Below, piece by piece: positions 7,482 to 12,081 of a stretch of DNA of 12,081 nt. The stretch is from Sinorhizobium sp. (lineage in GTDB: Bacteria; Pseudomonadota; Alphaproteobacteria; Rhizobiales; Rhizobiaceae): contig JAPSJG010000060.1 of NCBI GenBank assembly GCA_031178305.1, positions 1 to 12,081 of the forward strand, read 5' to 3'. Both the position numbers and the translations under genes were made by a program. The notes under the pieces were generated by a model, which did not search any database, was not told the DNA's origin, and worked only from the letters and a program-made list of their open reading frames with translations. The first letter of the stretch is position 1, and the number at the start of each line of letters is the position of its first letter.

Positions 7482-9143
7482 ATGAACTATTTTCAGAATA
7501 TAGGGCGCGCTTCGCATGCGGAAGCGCCGCACAAGTATTTCGATCGGGGATTTTGGCTTTATCGAATGAAGGCAATCAGCGCGTGGCGATTGGTGGCTAT
7601 CTCGCGCTTGATATTGGCAATGTTTGCATTGCTGGCAATCTACCTGGATCCGACCCAGCCGGCCCGTAGCAGCGAGATCGCATACTTCATTCTCGCGGCA
7701 TATGTCGTCTATTCGGGCGCGCTGGTGGTCATGCTGGAGCGATTTGCGGTGGGTCGCCCGGCCGCACATCTCGTCCAAAGCGTCGATATTCTCACTTTCG
7801 GCGTGATCCTCCATCTGACCGATGGGCCGACGAGTCCCTTCTTCGTGCTCCTGACATTTGCACTGTTTGCCGCGACTATTCGCTGGGGTTGGCGCGGTGC
7901 CGCCTTCACCACCCTGGCGACGGTGGGCATTTACGGCATTTTGGCGGGCCTTTCCGACGACCTGATGGAGGACCTGAACCGCATCATCATGCGCAGCATC
8001 TATCTGGTCGTGGCGGGCGTTCTGTTCGCCTATTTCGGCAGCATCATCGAACGCATGCGGCACGGCGTCGCCAGCCTGGCAGGATCATCGGCGCAGGCCT
8101 GGCTCGGCGGCGACACGCCGATCGCGTCCGTTCTGCGCCGCGCGGCCGCGATCACCAGAGCGACACGCGCAATGACCGTGTGGCACGACGAATCGGGGCC
8201 GCTCCTTAGGATCGTCGAGCTCGACCGTGGTCTCGTCAGCTATGGCGAGAGCGCGAACACGCTGCCTAAAACGATCGGCAGGAGCGGCGGGGCGGAATTC
8301 TGGCGCGGCAGCTCGGGGGAGCTGCCGGATTGGCTCGTGGGCGGGAAGGTGGAAAGCATGATCCTGGCGCCGCTTCCGGGCGGCTCGGCCGAAGGCTTCG
8401 TGCTCTTCATCGACTGTGAGGAAACAGGGGAGGATCTGCTGCCGCTGGCGAGCGTCGCGGCGGCGCGCATCGGCTATGAAATCGCCGAGCACGACCTCCG
8501 ACAGCGGCTGATCGAAGCCGCGAAAGCGGAGGAACGCGAAAGGCTGGCGCGGGACATCCACGACGACCTGCTCCAAAGCATGGCCGCCGTATCGATACAA
8601 TTGGCCTCGCTTCCGAAGGAGAGCGACGCCCAGGCGGCGGATCGGCTCGCCCAGATACGCGCCATTGTCGGCGAGCAGCAGGACAAGCTGCGTACGCTGG
8701 TGCGAGAGGCGACCGGCGAGCCGACGGCGCAGAAGACATGCCGCGTCGCCGGAGGTCTGCGCAAACTGCTCGTCGAGATGCAGGCGCAATGGGCCTGCAC
8801 GATCGCACTTTCGGTTGCGCCCCTCGATCTCGTCATGTCGGAAAAGGCAGCGAAGGGTCTTTTCATGCTGATCTCGGAGGCGATCGCCAACGGTGTCCGG
8901 CACGGCCGCGCGAGCCGTTTCGAAGTTCACCTAGAAAGCACTCGCACGCTGTTTGCGTTGACGATTCGAGATGACGGTGTGGGTCTCCAAGAGCCATCCG
9001 GCACATTCGAATACGAGACCGTGCTCGCCGAGGAGATTGGGTCTAACTCGCTGCGCCGCCGCGTACAGGCACTCGGCTGGAGGCTCTCGCTGGACAACTC
9101 GCCTCGGGGACTAGCGGTCACGATCAGGGGCGCCCTCGAATGA
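7482..9143 (+). CDS. Membrane sensor histidine kinase, NarX/DegS type (HisKA_3)
   Basis: This 553-residue protein has an N-terminal membrane region with about six hydrophobic segments (near 36-55, 65-86, 99-112, 119-133, 138-157 and 169-188) and no large periplasmic domain, so it probably senses a signal in or near the membrane. Residues about 205-340 resemble a degenerate GAF-like domain (tentative). The dimerisation/phosphoacceptor motif is ERERLARDIHDDLLQSM, with His360, typical of HisKA_3 kinases. The ATPase domain shows the N box SEAIANGVRHG (465-475) and the G1 box DDGVG (497-501). The second glycine box is reduced, reading GSNSLRRRV (520-528). The ATG at 7482 has a G-rich ribosome-binding site (7468-7473) eight bases ahead. 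The stop overlaps the next start (ATGA), so kinase and regulator are translationally coupled. The signal is unknown. Confidence 0.93.
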   Translation: MNYFQNIGRASHAEAPHKYFDRGFWLYRMKAISAWRLVAISRLILAMFALLAIYLDPTQPARSSEIAYFILAAYVVYSGALVVMLERFAVGRPAAHLVQSVDILTFGVILHLTDGPTSPFFVLLTFALFAATIRWGWRGAAFTTLATVGIYGILAGLSDDLMEDLNRIIMRSIYLVVAGVLFAYFGSIIERMRHGVASLAGSSAQAWLGGDTPIASVLRRAAAITRATRAMTVWHDESGPLLRIVELDRGLVSYGESANTLPKTIGRSGGAEFWRGSSGELPDWLVGGKVESMILAPLPGGSAEGFVLFIDCEETGEDLLPLASVAAARIGYEIAEHDLRQRLIEAAKAEERERLARDIHDDLLQSMAAVSIQLASLPKESDAQAADRLAQIRAIVGEQQDKLRTLVREATGEPTAQKTCRVAGGLRKLLVEMQAQWACTIALSVAPLDLVMSEKAAKGLFMLISEAIANGVRHGRASRFEVHLESTRTLFALTIRDDGVGLQEPSGTFEYETVLAEEIGSNSLRRRVQALGWRLSLDNSPRGLAVTIRGALE

Positions 9144-9820
9144 ACGAAACCGTAATGAGGAAGACAGCGATGGGAGACATTGGGCGGACGACGGTCCTGC
9201 TTGCGGACGACCATCCGCTGGTCCTGAATGCGCTCAAGGGACTGATTGCCGGCGACAAGAACCTGCAGCCGCTCCATTTCGTCGGCGACGGGCTTGCTGC
9301 CATCTCTGCCATTGAAAAACAGCCGCCGGACGTGGCCGTGGTCGACGTGAGGATGCCCGGTCTTTCCGGGTTGAAGCTTCTCGAAGAGATCCGAAGCCGG
9401 ACGCTGCCGGTAAGGGTCATCCTTTTCACGGCGGAAATGGACGACGAGGAGATTTGCGAAGCAGTATCGCTCGGGGTCGACAGTATCATGTTCAAGCGGT
9501 CCATCCCCGATAGCCTCCTCGACTGCATCCACCGAGTGGCGGCCGGGAGCCGCTGCTTTCCCGATGCAAGCATTCAGGCCGCGGTCGATCGGCAACGGGA
9601 ACAACGCGACAGAAAGGGTCAGTTGCTTGCACCGTTGAGCCCTAGGGAAACTGACATCGCGATGATGGCGGCGAAGCGCATGTCCAACAAGGAAATTGCG
9701 AAAACTCTGGACATCACCGAAGGAACGGTCAAGGTCCACATTCACAACATATTCCTGAAACTCGAGCTCTCCGACCGGTCGGCTCTGAGATCATTGGTCT
9801 CTCCGTTGATGGAAACATGA
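9140..9820 (+). CDS. LuxR/NarL-family response regulator
   Basis: This 226-residue protein has an N-terminal receiver domain (about 17-135) and a C-terminal LuxR-type helix-turn-helix (about 163-225). Receiver residues are all present: acidic pair D23/D24, phosphoacceptor D69 in VVDVRMPG, T97 in LFTAEM and K119 in MFKR. The DNA-binding part begins LSPRETDIAMMAAKRMSNKEIAKTL in two runs, SPRET and NKEIA, and continues with TEGTVKVH, the recognition-helix region of the family. It overlaps the kinase stop by 4 nt, so it is the cognate partner. ATG 9140 is preferred for this coupling, though internal ATGs at residues 6 and 11 would leave the receiver domain intact. Phosphorylation should promote dimerisation and binding to palindromic sites; the palindromes at 6822-6842 and 7272-7292 are the obvious candidates, which is an inference. 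Confidence 0.95.
   Translation: MNETVMRKTAMGDIGRTTVLLADDHPLVLNALKGLIAGDKNLQPLHFVGDGLAAISAIEKQPPDVAVVDVRMPGLSGLKLLEEIRSRTLPVRVILFTAEMDDEEICEAVSLGVDSIMFKRSIPDSLLDCIHRVAAGSRCFPDASIQAAVDRQREQRDRKGQLLAPLSPRETDIAMMAAKRMSNKEIAKTLDITEGTVKVHIHNIFLKLELSDRSALRSLVSPLMET
9796..9810 (+). repeat. 15-bp direct repeat, copy A (inside regulator 3' end)
   Basis: GGTCTCTCCGTTGAT occurs here, within the last codons of the response regulator, and again exactly at 9873-9887. Both copies are followed within 10-15 nt by ACATGA and then by CTGGG, so the similarity extends loosely beyond the exact core. Confidence 0.85.
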
Positions 9821-9872
9821 TGCTGGGCCCCAGCACATTGACGCACATGTTGGCCGAGGCGCGCCGAAGCCC

Positions 9873-9887
9873 GGTCTCTCCGTTGAT
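9873..9887 (+). repeat. 15-bp direct repeat, copy B (intergenic)
   Basis: This is the second exact copy of the 15-mer at 9796-9810, offset by 77 nt and so out of frame with the regulator. It looks like a partial duplication of the regulator's 3' end or a repeated regulatory site. Confidence 0.85.
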
Positions 9888-10176
9888 AGGCGGCGAACAT
9901 GAGAACACCTTGCTGGGTTTGGCGCCGAGAGGGTGAGTAGGTACGGCTGCTTCCACCTTCTGAGATGGCAATGCGCGGCTAAGGAGCCATTCCGCCCCCT
10001 CCCTGCGTCTGGCCAGCTTGCGTTGGGAACGATAGCGGTTGCAGTGACGCTCGTGGTCGGTTTCCCAAAATCTGCCCGCGCCGATTTACCACCTGAGGCA
10101 CAGTTTGTGGGCCGAATGTAGCACCAACCATGCGAACTCAGGACGGCTGACGACTTGCCATATAATTCGATGCAGG

Positions 10177-10207
10177 AAAAAATATCACTTAGCCAGCACA
10201 CTGCCGG
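10177..10207 (-). terminator. Candidate terminator of tRNA-Leu
   Basis: On the minus strand, eight bases after the encoded CCA, CCGGCA-GTG-TGCTGG can form a six-pair stem with one G-U pair. A run of six T residues (10182-10177) follows after 10 nt. The gap before the T run is longer than ideal, so this is a moderate candidate. Confidence 0.35.
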
Positions 10208-10214
10208 AAAGTCT

Positions 10215-10299
10215 TGGTGCGGTCGAGAAGACTCGAACTTCCACGGGTTGCCCCACAGCGACCTCAACGCTGCGCGTCTACCAATTCCGCCACGACCGC
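10215..10299 (-). tRNA. trnL(GAG): tRNA-Leu, anticodon GAG
   Basis: The 85-nt minus-strand sequence folds as a class II tRNA. The acceptor arms are GCGGTCG (10299-10293) and CGACCGC, followed by discriminator A and an encoded CCA (10217-10215). The D arm contains GGCGGAATTGGTAGACGC, typical of tRNA-Leu. The anticodon stem is CAGCG/CGCTG around the loop TTGAGGT, giving anticodon GAG at 10265-10263. A long variable arm (GGGG-CAA-CCC core) and the TTCGAGT T-loop complete it. It reads CUC and CUU leucine codons. It lies on the strand opposite to both neighbouring protein genes. Confidence 0.96.
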
Positions 10300-10334
10300 A
10301 TCGTGGTAGGTGCCGATTGCGTCGGCGGGGCTGC

Positions 10335-10363
10335 ATGTAGCAAAAGCATTTGGGGTGCACAAG
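10335..10363 (-). promoter_or_regulatory. Likely sigma70-type promoter for tRNA-Leu
   Basis: On the minus strand, CTTGTG (10363-10358), a 17-nt spacer and CTACAT (10340-10335) match the rhizobial housekeeping pattern CTTGAC-N17-CTATAT at 4 and 5 of 6 positions. The predicted start is about 30 nt before the mature tRNA 5' end, which suits a processed leader. Confidence 0.5.
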
Positions 10364-10495
10364 GGCATGACGACAGAAATTTGACACCAAACCGAACTAT
10401 TTCCGCCTCGCGCGCTCAAAGCGCTGGAAACGCTGGACTCTTGCCGCCTTACATCCCATGTACAAGCCGAAAAGATCAGCCATATACAGGCCCCC

Positions 10496-11215
10496 ATGCA
10501 GCGAGAAGACCTCAGTCAAAGCATGTTCGCTCCGCCGGAATCGCCGCCGGTGCGTTGGCGCATCGCCCCTTCCCTCATCCATTATCCACAGGCGGTCGAG
10601 ATGATGGAACGCGAGGCCGCTGCCATTGCGGCCGGCACCGCCGACGAACTCGTCTGGCTGGTCGAGCATCCGCCACTTTACACGGCCGGAACGAGCGCCG
10701 ATGCCGCCGATCTCGTCATGCCCGATCGCTTTCCGGTCTTTGCGACCGGGCGGGGCGGTGAATACACCTATCATGGCCCCGGCCAGCGGGTCGTCTATGT
10801 CATGCTCGATCTGAGACGCCGCCGGCAGGACGTCCGCGCCTTCGTCGCCGCCCTCGAGAGCGTCGTCATCACCACTCTCGATGCGATGAACGTCAAGGGC
10901 GAGCGCCGGGAGGACCGCGTCGGCGTGTGGGTACGCCGCCCGGAGAAGCCGCCGCTCCCGGATGGAGCCATTGCCGAGGACAAGATAGCCGCCATCGGCA
11001 TCCGGCTGCGCCGATGGGTCAGCTTTCACGGCTTCTCGCTCAATGTCGATCCGGACCTCGACCATTTCAATGGCATCGTACCGTGCGGCATCCGCGGCTA
11101 TGGCGTGACAAGCCTTGTCGACCTCGGCCTGCCCGTTATGATGGCCGATGTCGACATCCGCCTTCGGGATGCTTTCGAGACGGTCTTCGGCCCCACCCGC
11201 CCGGAGGCAGGTTAG
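10496..11215 (+). CDS. lipB: Octanoyltransferase (lipoate biosynthesis)
   Basis: This 239-residue cytoplasmic enzyme transfers the octanoyl group from octanoyl-ACP to a lysine of lipoate-dependent proteins such as the E2 subunits of pyruvate and 2-oxoglutarate dehydrogenases; LipA then inserts sulfur. The family motif RGGEYTYHGPGQ is at 86-97. The catalytic lysine is K163 in EDKIAAIGIR, and the catalytic cysteine is C197 in VPCGIRGYGVTSL. Their 34-residue spacing equals that of K135 and C169 in the E. coli enzyme. The protein is somewhat longer than the E. coli one (about 213), mainly at the N terminus. ATG 10496 has only a weak ribosome-binding site; the ATG at residue 10 would also leave the domain whole. 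It appears to be transcribed alone, with a possible terminator just downstream. Confidence 0.96.
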   Translation: MQREDLSQSMFAPPESPPVRWRIAPSLIHYPQAVEMMEREAAAIAAGTADELVWLVEHPPLYTAGTSADAADLVMPDRFPVFATGRGGEYTYHGPGQRVVYVMLDLRRRRQDVRAFVAALESVVITTLDAMNVKGERREDRVGVWVRRPEKPPLPDGAIAEDKIAAIGIRLRRWVSFHGFSLNVDPDLDHFNGIVPCGIRGYGVTSLVDLGLPVMMADVDIRLRDAFETVFGPTRPEAG

Positions 11216-11233
11216 GACCGACAAAGCCGACGC

Positions 11234-11263
11234 CGGCCGAGAGCCGCAATTGGCCGCCTTTTT
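11234..11263 (+). terminator. Candidate terminator after lipB
   Basis: CGGCC (11234-11238) pairs with GGCCG (11252-11256) across a 13-nt loop, with a five-T run at 11259-11263. It starts 19 nt after the lipB stop. Position and T run are good, the stem is short. Confidence 0.4.
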
Positions 11264-11385
11264 GACGCTACGGATTGCTCCTTCCGCAGGGGAAGCCCTA
11301 TAAGCTCACCTCACCTTCGCCCCACCGCGGGCAGTCAAGGCGCTTCCGGCGCCGCCGACAACGACAACAGGCGAAAGGAGCAAAC

Positions 11386-11784
11386 ATGCTATTTTCTACG
11401 GAAACCGCTATTGAACGTCTGCGCCAGAATGGAGACGACGACACGCTGGGCGGTCGCATCTGGAGAGCGCGTGACGCAGCGAACCTTTCGACGAAGGAAC
11501 TCGCAAGCAAGCTCGGGGTCCGCGGCGAAACCATCTCCTCCTGGGAACGCGACCGCGCGGAGCCTCGGGCCAATCGCCTTTTCATGCTGGCTGGCGTGCT
11601 TGGTGTCACGCCCGCCTGGCTGATCACCGGCATCGGCCGAGCACCGGACGCCGATGCGGCGGACGTGCCGGGCGACGGGCTTCGAAAGCAGCTCGGCCTC
11701 ATCAAGAAGCTGCACAAGCAGACCGGAGAAGTCATCGCTGCGCTCGAGATGGAGATTGAACGGGTCGAGCAGACTATTCGTTAA
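11386..11784 (+). CDS. Small XRE-family transcriptional regulator
   Basis: This 132-residue protein has a Cro/C1-type helix-turn-helix at about 22-77. Key stretches are TKELASKLGV (first helix region) and ETISSWERDRAEP, with the conserved SxWE-R pattern of the recognition helix, then LFMLAGVLGV. A 12-residue linker rich in Ala and Asp follows. Residues about 98-132 form a charged helix with heptad-like spacing (LGLIKKLHKQ, then IAALEMEIER), probably a dimerisation coiled coil. AAAGGAG six bases before the ATG fixes the start. It lies 93 nt upstream of the class III alcohol dehydrogenase gene on the same strand, so control of that gene is possible but unproven. No toxin partner is adjacent, which argues against an antitoxin role. 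Confidence 0.88.
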   Translation: MLFSTETAIERLRQNGDDDTLGGRIWRARDAANLSTKELASKLGVRGETISSWERDRAEPRANRLFMLAGVLGVTPAWLITGIGRAPDADAADVPGDGLRKQLGLIKKLHKQTGEVIAALEMEIERVEQTIR

Positions 11785-11801
11785 AAGCGTGTATTTTTCA
11801 G

Positions 11802-11830
11802 CTTGCGCGTATCGCGTGCTGTTTTATGGA
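11802..11830 (+). promoter_or_regulatory. Possible promoter of the class III ADH gene
   Basis: CTTGCG (11802-11807), a 17-nt spacer and TATGGA (11825-11830) form a moderate sigma70-like match between the XRE gene and the dehydrogenase start, leaving a leader of about 40 nt. The -10 element is imperfect, so transcription from the upstream gene is a real alternative. Confidence 0.3.
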
Positions 11831-11877
11831 CGATCCCATTAGCCCGCCAAACATTTGCAGATCAAGGGAGAAGAATA

Positions 11878-12081
11878 ATGGACGTACGCGCCGCCGTGGC
11901 GGTTCAGGCCGGCAAGCCGCTGGAAGTGATGACGGTGCAACTCGAAGGGCCGAAGGCCGGCGAGGTGCTCGTCGAGGTGAAGGCGACCGGCATCTGCCAC
12001 ACCGATGATTTCACGCTCTCCGGCGCCGACCCGGAGGGGCTGTTTCCGGCGATCCTCGGCCATGAGGGTGCCGGTATCGTC
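11878..12081 (+). CDS. adhC: S-(hydroxymethyl)glutathione dehydrogenase / class III alcohol dehydrogenase (5' part)
   Basis: The first 68 codons are present; the gene runs off the right edge (the family is about 370-375 residues). The N terminus begins MDVRAAVAV and contains GICHTDDFTLSG, with the catalytic zinc ligand Cys40, and the GHEGAGIV motif (61-68), with zinc ligand His62. The DDFTLSG and DPEGLFPAIL segments are characteristic of class III enzymes (FrmA/AdhC/AdhI). The enzyme oxidises the glutathione adduct of formaldehyde with NAD, giving S-formylglutathione, and acts in the cytoplasm. GGGAG nine bases upstream supports the ATG at 11878. An S-formylglutathione hydrolase gene often follows in this pathway, but it would be outside the window. 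The structural zinc cysteines and NAD-binding fold are also outside, so the class assignment rests on the N terminus. Confidence 0.9.
   Translation, partial: MDVRAAVAVQAGKPLEVMTVQLEGPKAGEVLVEVKATGICHTDDFTLSGADPEGLFPAILGHEGAGIV

Larger units (their letters stand above)
9821..10214. other. Gap between response regulator and tRNA-Leu
   Basis: This stretch of about 390 nt holds a short hairpin directly after the regulator stop (TGCTGG/CCAGCA with a GCC loop, 9821-9835) that lacks a T tract, so it is at best a poor terminator. It also holds copy B of the 15-bp repeat and the likely tRNA terminator. A 62-codon frame starting with GTG at 9933 encodes a hydrophobic stretch followed by SARAD, resembling a signal peptide with an Ala-x-Ala site, but it has no properly spaced ribosome-binding site and I do not call it a gene. 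Confidence 0.5.

Noticed and set aside
10215..10299. tRNA-Leu as an integration site of a mobile element
   Set aside because: I found no second copy of the tRNA 3' end, no integrase gene and no mobile-element genes in the window.
10381..10410. TTGACA at 10381 as a lipB promoter
   Set aside because: The position 17 nt further is GC-rich with no -10-like sequence.
10105..10761. 218-codon plus-strand frame running through the tRNA and into lipB
   Set aside because: It reads antisense through tRNA-Leu and out of frame through lipB; both of those are certain.

Overview
The window is GC-rich chromosomal DNA that looks alphaproteobacterial, most likely Rhizobiales and perhaps Sinorhizobium/Ensifer. 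This is an inference from gene content, from GTG starts joined by 4-nt overlaps, from a GGAAC-N17-CGTT (EcfG/RpoE2-type) promoter and from rhizobial-style CTTGNN/CTANAT promoters. No marker gene in the window fixes the species.

Layout, left to right. (1) 1-1942, minus strand: nearly complete prkA, a serine protein kinase, with a good match to a general-stress (EcfG) promoter just upstream. (2) 1943-2556: a non-coding gap. (3) 2557-6653, minus strand: a compact type I secretion operon transcribed in the order RTX calcium-binding protein, PrtD-type ABC exporter, HlyD-type adaptor; the last two overlap by 4 nt. (4) 6654-7481: an 828-nt divergent regulatory region, very AT-rich towards its right end, carrying two related palindromic promoter-like elements. 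(5) 7482-9820, plus strand: a membrane histidine kinase (HisKA_3/NarX-DegS type) and its LuxR/NarL-type response regulator, overlapping by 4 nt. (6) 9821-10214: a gap with a 15-bp direct repeat copying part of the regulator's 3' end. (7) 10215-10299, minus strand: tRNA-Leu(GAG). (8) 10496-11215: lipB, octanoyltransferase. (9) 11386-11784: a small XRE-type regulator. (10) 11878-12081: the 5' end of a class III alcohol dehydrogenase / S-(hydroxymethyl)glutathione dehydrogenase gene.

The most interesting unit is 2557-9820. A two-component system is transcribed divergently from an RTX protein and its dedicated inner-membrane exporter, and a shared palindrome (TATATC-N5-GATATA and a variant) occurs in the region between them. 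One copy sits inside a good sigma70-like promoter before the kinase gene; the other lies upstream of the RTX gene. My hypothesis is that the response regulator binds these sites and links sensing to secretion of the RTX protein. That protein has an unusual segment of about 125 residues between its RTX repeats and its secretion signal. No outer-membrane TolC-type gene is present in the window. The flanking genes (prkA, tRNA, lipB, class III ADH) are ordinary chromosomal genes.
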